From positions 11,723 to 50,310 of the forward strand of contig JAGNNV010000001.1 of NCBI GenBank assembly GCA_017990495.1: 38,588 nt of DNA, given 5' to 3'. Positions 7,457-14,499 of this stretch are shown one piece after another; position 1 is the stretch's first letter; each line of letters starts with the position of its first letter. The DNA comes from Vicinamibacteria bacterium (lineage in GTDB: Bacteria > Acidobacteriota > Vicinamibacteria > Fen-336 > JAGNNV01). The notes below the pieces were generated by a model. The model was not told where the DNA came from. It saw only the letters and a program-made list of their open reading frames with translations, and did not search any database. The position numbers and the translations under genes were made by a program.

Positions 7457-8275
7457 GTGAAGGTCGCGGTCGTCACTCGCGAGGATCTCGCCGAGCAGGA
7501 TCCCACGCGACTCAAGGTTCTCGACGTGCTGAAGTCGCTTGGCTGCGAGACGGTGAAGGAGAGGGCCCGCGGCCCCATCGACGCGGTGGTGGTGCTCGGC
7601 GGCGACGGCACGCTCCTGCGCGCGGTGCAGCGTGTCCTCGACGAAGAGACTCCGATCCTGGGTGTGAACCTCGGATCGCTCGGCTTTCTCACCGAGATCA
7701 CGAGCGAGGAGGTGGAGGAGGCGCTGCGCAACCTCGTTTCCGGCCACTACGCGTATTCCTGGCGATCGATGCTCCGCGCCGCCCTGGTGCGGGGCGAGGA
7801 ATCCACGGGTTATGAAGGCCTGAACGACGTCACCATCGCCAAGGCGGCCACGGTCTCCCGCATCGTCGAGTTCACGGTTTCGGTCGGCGACCGGCTCGTG
7901 TCGGACTTTCGCGCCGACGGCCTGATCGTCTCGTCGCCCACGGGCTCCACCGCCTACAACCTCGCCGCGGGCGGCCCCATCCTGCATCCAGCGCTCGACG
8001 CGGTGGTGCTCACTCCCATTTGTCCCCACATGCTCTCGAACCGGCCGGTGGTGATCCCCGCGGCCACCCCGGTGCGCATCCAGGTGCGTTCCTCGGGGTC
8101 GCCCGTGCACGTCACGGTGGACGGCCAGTGGAGCCGCGAAGTCACCCCCGACGATGCGCTGGTGGTGAGCCGGGGCAGCCGAAGGGTGAAGCTCGTCACC
8201 TCCGGCGCGCGTGACTACTTCGAAGTTCTCCGCACCAAGCTCAAGTGGGGCGAGGCGCCGAAGCTGCGGCAGTAG
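7457..8275 (+). CDS. nadK: NAD kinase
   Basis: A 272-residue ATP-NAD kinase that makes NADP. GGDGT at 48-52 is the catalytic/nucleotide motif, followed by GVNLGSLGFLTEI. The C-terminal beta domain has SSPTGSTAYNLAAGGPI and LTPICPHMLSNRPVV, the NAD-binding elements. The start is GTG at 7457 (MKVAVVTRED); no strong Shine-Dalgarno is visible, and the 62 bases after tlyA contain only a 16-codon open frame (GTG 7410 to TGA 7460) that overlaps the nadK start. The gene ends 14 bases from the convergent membrane-protein gene. NAD kinase next to tlyA is a common arrangement, often followed by recN, which is absent here. Confidence 0.95.
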   Translation: MKVAVVTREDLAEQDPTRLKVLDVLKSLGCETVKERARGPIDAVVVLGGDGTLLRAVQRVLDEETPILGVNLGSLGFLTEITSEEVEEALRNLVSGHYAYSWRSMLRAALVRGEESTGYEGLNDVTIAKAATVSRIVEFTVSVGDRLVSDFRADGLIVSSPTGSTAYNLAAGGPILHPALDAVVLTPICPHMLSNRPVVIPAATPVRIQVRSSGSPVHVTVDGQWSREVTPDDALVVSRGSRRVKLVTSGARDYFEVLRTKLKWGEAPKLRQ

Positions 8276-8289
8276 GACGACCGTTTCGC

Positions 8290-9924
8290 TCAGCGCACGC
8301 TGAGACGCGCGAGCCGCAGTTCGCCCACAGCTGCGCGCACGAACACATCTTCGCCGGCCTCGAGCACGAGCGGAATCTGGAGGTCGAAGTCGCCGGCAAG
8401 CGGTGTGTTGATCGAGCCCGACCGCGTGTCGACGGCAAGTGTGCCCTGAAGCGAGCCGACAAGATGCAGAATCCGCGACCCGCCCGTTTCCGCGCGGACG
8501 GCCACCGCGTCGCCTGGGTGAGCGAGAGTGATCCAGGCCGACGAGAGCCGCGCGCCGCGTTCCAGCCGAACGTCGCGCACGAGGCCGGGCCCGCTGATCC
8601 TCAAGCCTTGCGGCGTGCCGTCGATGATGGAGCCTGAAACGCCGAACGGTGTGGATCGATGCAGAGCCAGGCGCAGGCGACGTCCCTCCATCACGGGGAT
8701 TCCCTGCACCACCACACCCTCGCGAAGAGCGAAGGCGATGGGCGAGTCGCGCCACGACCACAACGCGGCGTTGAACTCGAGCCCCCGCTGGTGCAATCGC
8801 TCCCAGCGGTAGTCGTAGGTCCATCCGCCGAGGAGCTGAATCGCGACCGAGAGACCGCCAAGCAAAGCGCCGGTCTTTGGTGCGACGAGAAGCGTCTCCG
8901 GCAGGAAGAAGAACAGGGCGGGGAGGAAATCCGTGAGGAGTCTGGGCCCGAAAGACTCGCCCCCATGCCACTCGTTCCAAAGGCTCATGAAGACGAAGTG
9001 AAGCGAGGCGGCGGCGAGCAGGGCGCGAGCGAGCGCCGACCTGCGGGACTCGCGGGCCAGGCCCCACAAGGCGAGAAGGGCGATGGGAGTGAAGATGAAC
9101 AGCCCGCGCGCCGGCGAGACGAGGAGCCCCGCGAGTGATTCCGGGAAGGCGGCGCCGAAACGTCCGCTGAGAGGCGGACCAAAACGCCAGGGCGCGCCGA
9201 AAAACAGTGTGTTGTATGCGGCCAGGGCCACGGCGGGCCCGGCAGCCATGGCCAGCAAGCGAGGTGCGTGCGAACGTGCGCGACTGAGCAGGAAGAGGAA
9301 CAGTACCGCGCACATCGGGATGGTGGCCGGTCGTGCCGCGGCGGCGAGGGAGAGGGCGAGTGCGGCGACGAGGCCGGGCCGGAGCTTCTCGGCGTCGGTG
9401 CTGGCGGCTTCCAAGCGAGAGAGCGCTTCGATCGCGACCACGAGGAGAAGCACGACCGCGGGGTGCTGCCACAAGGCCTGGCTGGTCGAGAAGACGCTGG
9501 TGCCGAGGCCGAAGAGAAGGGCGGCGAGAAGTGCCGGTCCCGCGGGGAATCGTCGGTGGAACGAGGCGGCGAGCAAGGCCACGGCCAGCGCCGAAAGCAG
9601 GGCCGCGCTCAACTTGCCGGCGATCTGCATTCCCGAGGGTGTGAGGTCGAAGAACCCATTGAACCCGAAGAACACGGGGGCAGCGAGCAGAGCGGGAAGC
9701 GGGGAGTAGATCGAGATCCGTCCGCCGTCCACAGGCCGGGTGAAGGGGTCCGCCGCCTCGTCGGCGGGAAGAATCACGCTTCCGCGTTCCGCCAGGGCCG
9801 CGGCCGTCTTCTCCACGGCGTTCGTGTCACCCGATCCGATGGCCCGACCGTTCGCGAGCAGCAACACGAGCGAGAAGACGAAGCCGACGAGGGCCACCCG
9901 CGCGCCGCTCGAGGGGACGCTCAC
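8290..9924 (-). CDS. Polytopic membrane protein resembling GT-C glycosyltransferases
   Basis: A 544-residue protein with about ten predicted transmembrane helices over residues 1-400. After helix 1 comes an acidic extracytoplasmic loop beginning with GSGDTNAVEKTA and continuing to GRISIYSPLPALLAAP. A late loop reads WHGGESFGPRLLTDFLPALF, a pattern seen in PMT/ArnT-like GT-C membrane enzymes that use polyprenyl-phosphate sugars. Residues about 420-544 are hydrophilic and beta-rich, probably a periplasmic sandwich domain. The GTG start at 9924 overlaps the mltG stop (GTGA), so it is the third gene of a ruvX-mltG operon. The glycosyltransferase role is inference from topology; no specific substrate can be named. 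Confidence 0.72.
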   Translation of the reverse strand: MSVPSSGARVALVGFVFSLVLLLANGRAIGSGDTNAVEKTAAALAERGSVILPADEAADPFTRPVDGGRISIYSPLPALLAAPVFFGFNGFFDLTPSGMQIAGKLSAALLSALAVALLAASFHRRFPAGPALLAALLFGLGTSVFSTSQALWQHPAVVLLLVVAIEALSRLEAASTDAEKLRPGLVAALALSLAAAARPATIPMCAVLFLFLLSRARSHAPRLLAMAAGPAVALAAYNTLFFGAPWRFGPPLSGRFGAAFPESLAGLLVSPARGLFIFTPIALLALWGLARESRRSALARALLAAASLHFVFMSLWNEWHGGESFGPRLLTDFLPALFFFLPETLLVAPKTGALLGGLSVAIQLLGGWTYDYRWERLHQRGLEFNAALWSWRDSPIAFALREGVVVQGIPVMEGRRLRLALHRSTPFGVSGSIIDGTPQGLRISGPGLVRDVRLERGARLSSAWITLAHPGDAVAVRAETGGSRILHLVGSLQGTLAVDTRSGSINTPLAGDFDLQIPLVLEAGEDVFVRAAVGELRLARLSVR

Positions 9925-10985
9925 TGGACCGGAGTGGTGGCTTGGGGCGAGGGGGTGCCTTGAGGAGTCGGGGTGGCGGGCGCCTTTCGGCGTCTCCGCT
10001 GGAACTCGTCCACCGCACGCTCGTGATCACGCAGATTGCTCGAGAAGATGTGAGTGCCGTCGTTCCGGCTGACGAAATAAAGGTCCGAGGTCGTCTCGGG
10101 CTGGAGCACGGCGAGAATGGCCGAGCGTCCCGGCGATGCGATGGGCCCGGGGGGCAAACCCGCCACTTTGTAGGTGTTGTAGGGCGAATCGCTCGACAGA
10201 TCCACTTTCCGGATGTTGCCGTTGTACCGGCCTGTGAGTTTGAGGGCGTAGATGACGGTGGGGTCGGTCTGCAGGCGCATTCCGATGCGCAGCCGGTTCA
10301 GGAACACCGAGGCGATGCGCGGACGCTCCGCGGGGGCCGCGGTCTCGAGTTCGACGATGGAGGCGAGGGTGACGATCTGGCGCAGGGTGAGGTCCTGGCC
10401 CGCGATGGTTTGTCCGGCGGAGGCAAGCCCCAGCCCCTCGAACAGGCGGCGTGAGTGTTTCACCATCTCCGCCACCAGTTCGGCCTCGGCGCCCGGCTCC
10501 GGTGTCTCGTAGGTGTCCGGGAACAGGTATCCCTCGAGTGATGTCGCGAGCGGATCGAGATCGGTAATCAGACCAGGGTCTGTGGCTGCGGCCAGGAACG
10601 CCGCCTCGCCCAGCCCCGCCCGGGCCGCGATCTGCGCCATCTCGAAGATGTTGCGGCCTTCGGGGAAGGTGACTTCCCGGCGCTCCACGTCGCCGCGCAC
10701 CAGCTTTTGCTCGACGTCGAGCAGTGAGTACGGGCCCTCGAAACGATAACGTCCGGCCTTCATGCGCGCGCCATCCCCGCGCAGCCGAACCAGAAGGGTG
10801 AAGGTCCAGGGCCGCGGCACCACGAGGGCTTCGGCCAGGCGGTCGGCGATGACCTGGGTCGAGGCTCCAGGCGGCACCACCACCTCGGCGGGCGGTCCTC
10901 CCAGGGGCGATTCGGTCTCCACCCTCCACCACAGGCGCAGGCCGAGCCCGGCGAGGAGGAGCAGAGCGAGGAGACGGGTCTTCAT
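9921..10985 (-). CDS. mltG: Endolytic murein transglycosylase MltG
   Basis: A 354-residue inner-membrane-anchored lytic transglycosylase that cleaves nascent peptidoglycan strands. An N-terminal TM anchor (about 3-20) is followed by a LysM-like region (VVVPPGASTQVIADRLAEAL) and the YceG catalytic domain. The catalytic glutamate is E212 in LASIVELET, followed by RIASVFLNRLRIGM, LQTDPTVIYAL and YNTYKVAGLPPGPI. The ATG at 10985 was chosen because the frame extends upstream only through ruvX sequence; it overlaps the ruvX stop as ATGA. A Pro/Thr-rich tail (TPTPQGTPSPQATTPVQ) ends the protein. ruvX-mltG adjacency is common. Confidence 0.95.
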   Translation of the reverse strand: MKTRLLALLLLAGLGLRLWWRVETESPLGGPPAEVVVPPGASTQVIADRLAEALVVPRPWTFTLLVRLRGDGARMKAGRYRFEGPYSLLDVEQKLVRGDVERREVTFPEGRNIFEMAQIAARAGLGEAAFLAAATDPGLITDLDPLATSLEGYLFPDTYETPEPGAEAELVAEMVKHSRRLFEGLGLASAGQTIAGQDLTLRQIVTLASIVELETAAPAERPRIASVFLNRLRIGMRLQTDPTVIYALKLTGRYNGNIRKVDLSSDSPYNTYKVAGLPPGPIASPGRSAILAVLQPETTSDLYFVSRNDGTHIFSSNLRDHERAVDEFQRRRRKAPATPTPQGTPSPQATTPVQ

Positions 10986-11419
10986 GAAGCGGGCGGTCTG
11001 GAGACGCCGTGGGCGCGCGCGTCGAGGTAGGTCTGGAGGATCAGGACCGCGGCCATCTGGTCGATGATTTCCTTCCGCCGCGACCGCGACATGTCGTTCG
11101 CGATCAGTGTGCGCTCGGCTTCCCTCGTGGTGAGGCGCTCGTCCCACATCTCGACCGGAACCTTCAGCCGCCGCTTCAGCACCTCGACGAACTCCGCCAC
11201 CTTGGCGCTTTGCGGCCCGGCCTCGCCGCGCAGGGTGAGGGGGAGTCCCGCGATCACCCGCGAGACACCGCGTTCGCGCACAAGGGTGTCCACGCGAATC
11301 GAGTCGGCCTTGGGACCCCGACGGGCGATGGTCTCGACTGGAGAGGCCAGGACAAGTCCTTCGTCCGAGCAGGCCACACCGATGGTGCGGTCACCGATGT
11401 CTAGAGCCATGATCCGCAT
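10982..11419 (-). CDS. ruvX: Holliday junction resolvase-like protein YqgF/RuvX
   Basis: A 145-residue RNase H-fold nuclease of the YqgF family, implicated in pre-16S rRNA 5'-end processing and possibly in Holliday junction resolution. The first strand MALDIGDRTIGVACSD carries the catalytic aspartate; GLPLTLRGEAGPQS and WDERLTTREAE are conserved family segments, and the C-terminal DQMAAVLILQTYL holds the last acidic residue. The ATG at 11419 (MRIMALDIG) fits the family start; the open frame upstream is non-homologous. A good -10 box (TATACT, 11444-11439 on the minus strand) lies about 20 bases upstream. Confidence 0.93.
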   Translation of the reverse strand: MRIMALDIGDRTIGVACSDEGLVLASPVETIARRGPKADSIRVDTLVRERGVSRVIAGLPLTLRGEAGPQSAKVAEFVEVLKRRLKVPVEMWDERLTTREAERTLIANDMSRSRRKEIIDQMAAVLILQTYLDARAHGVSRPPAS

Positions 11420-11438
11420 CGAGGTTTTAAGTTCCGGC

Positions 11439-11467
11439 AGTATACGGGGCGGCGCCGTGCGTAGAAT
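11439..11467. promoter_or_regulatory. Divergent -10 elements between ruvX and a Ser/Thr kinase gene
   Basis: On the minus strand TATACT (11444-11439) precedes the ruvX ATG at 11419 by about 20 bases. On the plus strand TAGAAT (11462-11467) precedes the kinase ATG at 11503. The two boxes point away from each other within 29 bases. -35 hexamers are poor for both. The kinase leader contains a GGGAGAAAG ribosome-binding site. Confidence 0.5.
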
Positions 11468-11502
11468 GCTCGACGGTCCAGGGAGAAAGAAGCGCGCCAA
11501 TC

Positions 11503-12468
11503 ATGCCAAGCAAGTACGTCCTCGAGCAGGAACTGGGAGCCGGAGGCATGGGCAGGGTTTACCGCGCGCGCCTGGTGGGTGAAGCGGGTTTCGAGCGCCC
11601 GGTGGTGATCAAGAAACTGCTCGACGGCACCGACCTCGGGCTCATCTCCCTCTTTGTCGAAGAAGCCCGGCGGTATGCCGTGCTCGACCACGAGAACATC
11701 GGACGCATCTTCGACTTCGAACGCATCGACAACGACCTTTGCATCGTCCTCGAGTACATCGACGGCTGGAGCCTGTCGGAGTTCATCGACCGCCACCTCA
11801 TCCTCGACAAGCTGCCCCCCGCGGAACTCGTGGTCTTCATCGTGAGCCGGGTCTGTCGCGGTCTGCAGTACGTCTACGAGCGTGCGGCCATTGTGCACCG
11901 CGATATCTCGCCCTCCAACATCATGATGACCCGCGAAGGCACGGTGAAGCTCATCGACTTCGGCATCGCCGCCCGCAGCGGCACGCGCAGCGAGAACCTG
12001 GTGGGCAAACCCTCCTACATGGCCCCCGAGGTCATCGCCTCGATGCACATGGACAACCGCAGCGACATCTTCTCCCTGGGCTCGGTTTTCTACGAGATGC
12101 TCACCCTCGACCGCCTCTTCAAGGCCGACTCCGCCGAGGCCACCCTCATCGAAGTGGTGGCCGGGGTCATGCGTTCGCCACTCGAGGTCAATCCCGATGT
12201 GCCTCACCCGGTGCTCGAGATCCTGGGCAAAACGCTCGAGCGTCGCCTGGAGAAGCGCTACACCAGTGCGGCCGAGCTGGGCGCGGCCTGTGAACACTGG
12301 CTTTACGACAAGGGCTACGGTCCCACCAACCTGACCCTGAAGGAATACCTGAGCGCGCTCTTCGGATCGAATCCCATCACGCTCACCCTCGAGCGGCCCC
12401 AGTTCCCGGTCATCGAGTTGTCGATGTATCCGATCGCCGACGACGGGAAAACCCGCCGCCACTCCTGA
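11503..12468 (+). CDS. Soluble Hanks-type Ser/Thr protein kinase
   Basis: A 321-residue kinase with almost no flanking sequence. The glycine-rich loop LGAGGMGRVY is at 11-20, the ATP-binding lysine at 37 (VVIKK), HRDISPSN at 132-139, DFG at 152-154 and the APE motif at 174-176. The HRDISPSN variant of the catalytic loop is common in Myxococcus-type kinases. No transmembrane segment or sensor domain is visible, so it is a cytoplasmic kinase; the last 40 residues (after about 280) are a tail of unknown role. It is monocistronic: divergent from ruvX and convergent with the FecR-like gene 28 bases downstream. Substrates are unknown; the FHA-phosphatase encoded at 845-2500 is a candidate antagonist by family logic only. 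Confidence 0.92.
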   Translation: MPSKYVLEQELGAGGMGRVYRARLVGEAGFERPVVIKKLLDGTDLGLISLFVEEARRYAVLDHENIGRIFDFERIDNDLCIVLEYIDGWSLSEFIDRHLILDKLPPAELVVFIVSRVCRGLQYVYERAAIVHRDISPSNIMMTREGTVKLIDFGIAARSGTRSENLVGKPSYMAPEVIASMHMDNRSDIFSLGSVFYEMLTLDRLFKADSAEATLIEVVAGVMRSPLEVNPDVPHPVLEILGKTLERRLEKRYTSAAELGAACEHWLYDKGYGPTNLTLKEYLSALFGSNPITLTLERPQFPVIELSMYPIADDGKTRRHS

Positions 12469-12496
12469 ACCCTTCGGCCCTGCCGGCTTCCCTGGG

Positions 12497-13390
12497 CTAC
12501 TTCTCGACCACGCAGATCAGGCCCTCACCCGAGGTCTGGCTCTCGACCGCCCCGCGCCGACCGGAGACGCGCCAGCGGAAGGTCCCCAGCCAGTTCAGGC
12601 GCAGGTCGTGACCTTGCCCTTCGATATCGAGTGAGATCACGGGCACGTCGCTGTCGATGGAGAGGACTTCGAGGTGGAAGGTGGGATCGTCACCCGTCCA
12701 GGTGAGGCGAACCACTTCTCCCGGGAGCACGTAACGCGGATCGGAGGCCGGCGAGACCACGCGGGGCGCGGGGCCGAGGGGCAGAGCGGCATCGGGCGGT
12801 TGACCCGCCCGCACCGCGGTTCCCTTGTTGATGCCGAGGCGAACCGCGACGTCCCGGGCTTCGACCACCGCGCCGCCGCTGTAGGACGCCACGAAGGTGG
12901 TGGTTCCTTCGCGACGGACCAGAGTGCGTCCCGAACCGCTCACCGTTGCTTCCGGAGTCAGCACCCGGAGCAGGGTCTGCTCAGGGTCGAGGTCGATGCG
13001 GCCGCTTTCGAGCTGAAGGGTGAGGACGCCGGCCTTGGGCAAGGAGACTTCCGAGGAATCCCCCATGGCGATGGCGGTCCAGGGAAACTCGATGCGCAAC
13101 GTTCCGCCAGGCAGGGTGCGCACGTGGTCGCCGATGGAAAGGGGCTGGTCCTCGACCGCTGCCGTCCAGTCGCCCCCCGGACGCTGCACCTCGGCGCCGC
13201 CCTCCACGAAGCCGATGCGCGCCACTTCGACGGCGGGCACGGGGGTGGGGGTGGCGCGGGGGCGGGTGCGGGCCACCTGGGCGTGGGCGGACGACGCGCC
13301 GAGGACGCAGAGTACGACGAGAGCGCTGCAGAACAGGCGACGTGTTCCGACTGCGGTCGCATTTCGCTGCTTGATCACCATCGTGCGCAT
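12497..13390 (-). CDS. Exported FecR-like domain protein
   Basis: A 297-residue protein with a signal peptide (basic start, hydrophobic LFCSALVVLCVLGASSAHA, cleavage after AHA near residue 37) and a Pro/Arg/Thr spacer. A beta-rich FecR-like domain (about 55-190) includes LSIGDHVRTLPGGTLRIEF, a sensor-jelly-roll pattern seen in FecR/SpoIID-like extracytoplasmic proteins. The C-terminal 90 residues (LPGEVVRLTWTGDD, LNWLGTFRWRVSG) look like a Fn3-type fold. It is the last gene of a minus-strand set after the receptor kinase and the LysM-FecR gene, with a 9-base gap to the latter. An anti-sigma role like that of classic FecR is unlikely because no N-terminal cytoplasmic part exists. Confidence 0.75.
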   Translation of the reverse strand: MRTMVIKQRNATAVGTRRLFCSALVVLCVLGASSAHAQVARTRPRATPTPVPAVEVARIGFVEGGAEVQRPGGDWTAAVEDQPLSIGDHVRTLPGGTLRIEFPWTAIAMGDSSEVSLPKAGVLTLQLESGRIDLDPEQTLLRVLTPEATVSGSGRTLVRREGTTTFVASYSGGAVVEARDVAVRLGINKGTAVRAGQPPDAALPLGPAPRVVSPASDPRYVLPGEVVRLTWTGDDPTFHLEVLSIDSDVPVISLDIEGQGHDLRLNWLGTFRWRVSGRRGAVESQTSGEGLICVVEK

Positions 13391-13399
13391 GCCTCGAGC

Positions 13400-14485
13400 T
13401 TACGGTCGGTCGACGGGACGGCGCCAGAAGGTCCGGATCGTGAACTTCTGGGCGGGCGAGAGGAAACCGTCGAGCCCGCTCGCGCTCACCGCGGCGACCC
13501 GCCAGTACAACACGCCGATGGGAAGCACGCGCGGCGTCCAGCGCGTAAGCGAAATACCAGAGGCGCGGTCCACGAGTTGGCCGCAAGAGACGTCCCGGCA
13601 GACTTCGACGGTATAACTCGTGGCTCCTGAGACGGGCTCCCAGTCGAAAGTGGGATTGGAGAAATCGAAGGTATCGCTCTCGTTCGGACTGAGGGGCCTG
13701 GGTGCGCCGAGCAGGGACTCCGGACCGTTGTGCTTGCCCTCGGCGGTCACCGCGATGCCCATGCCGCCGGGGACGGGCACGCTGCGACCCGCCGCCGTGA
13801 CCTCGCCGTCACCGTCGTAAACCATGATCCGGCTGCCGCCATCGGCGGAGCGGCGAGCCCTGGAGGCTCCGTTGCCCGAGGACCCGGGTCGTGCCGTGCC
13901 GGTGGTGTCGCCGATGTGAAACTCGATGGCGTTGGGCGCCCCGGTGGGCTTCTGTTTGAGGTCGAGGTCGGCCTGTCCGGCTCGGATTTCGATCGAGCGT
14001 CGGCTCACGTTCTCCGGGGTGGGCGTGGGTTCGCGCAGGAACACCACCGATTCCTCCGACACCACCATGCGGGTGTCGTTGTCGAACTGGAGTTCTGAAG
14101 AGGACTTCTCGAAAGTGCGGATGCCGTCTCGCGGCTGGAGCACCCCGCCCACCGAAGCCGGGGTCCAGGGTGAAGGAAAGGGCATCCGCTCAACCTGGCG
14201 GAAAACCTGCTGAATGGTGGCGCGTCGGGCGCTGATCCCCTCGGCGATCCGGATCTTCGAACCCGGGCGCAGGAAGTACGGGTCGCGATCTGATTCAGGA
14301 TTGGCCGCCTGCAGCTCCTGCCAACGGTTGGCCGCACCCAGGAACTTGCGCGCGAGAGACTCGAGCGTATCTCCGGGCTGGACCACGTATTGCCCCGACG
14401 GCGGGATGGCGTGCGTCTGCGCTGACGCCCAAAGGGGCGAAAACACGCAACAGGATGCGAGGGCCAGCGCCGACAGGTTTTTCAC
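13400..14485 (-). CDS. Exported LysM and FecR-like domain protein with Fn3-like C-terminus
   Basis: A 361-residue protein from the GTG at 14485. A signal peptide (KNLSALALASCCVFSPLWASA) is followed by a LysM peptidoglycan-binding domain (about 30-80: QYVVQPGDTLESLARKFLG ending LRPGSKIRI). A FecR-like beta domain (about 100-240, including FDNDTRMVVSEESVVFL and SIEIRAGQADLDLK) and an Fn3-like C-terminal domain (FDWEPVSGATSYTVEVC to YWRVAAVSASGLDGF) complete it. The GTG was preferred to an upstream ATG because it starts exactly at the signal peptide and lies 14 bases after the kinase stop. With its neighbours it suggests cell-wall-associated sensing or scaffolding; the precise role is unknown. 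Confidence 0.8.
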   Translation of the reverse strand: MKNLSALALASCCVFSPLWASAQTHAIPPSGQYVVQPGDTLESLARKFLGAANRWQELQAANPESDRDPYFLRPGSKIRIAEGISARRATIQQVFRQVERMPFPSPWTPASVGGVLQPRDGIRTFEKSSSELQFDNDTRMVVSEESVVFLREPTPTPENVSRRSIEIRAGQADLDLKQKPTGAPNAIEFHIGDTTGTARPGSSGNGASRARRSADGGSRIMVYDGDGEVTAAGRSVPVPGGMGIAVTAEGKHNGPESLLGAPRPLSPNESDTFDFSNPTFDWEPVSGATSYTVEVCRDVSCGQLVDRASGISLTRWTPRVLPIGVLYWRVAAVSASGLDGFLSPAQKFTIRTFWRRPVDRP

Positions 14486-14499
14486 GGGAAGGGGAGATG

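Noticed and set aside
7396-7460. Mini-ORFs before nadK (ATG 7396 and GTG 7410, the latter ending at 7460)
   Set aside because: Too short, no ribosome site; the 16-codon frame overlaps the nadK start only as a four-base GTGA junction and I see no attenuator.
6785-9472. An 895-codon open frame on the minus strand
   Set aside because: It spans tlyA, nadK and part of the membrane-protein gene, is Arg/Pro-rich without motifs, and arises from the high GC content at third codon positions. The opposite-strand genes have clear family motifs.
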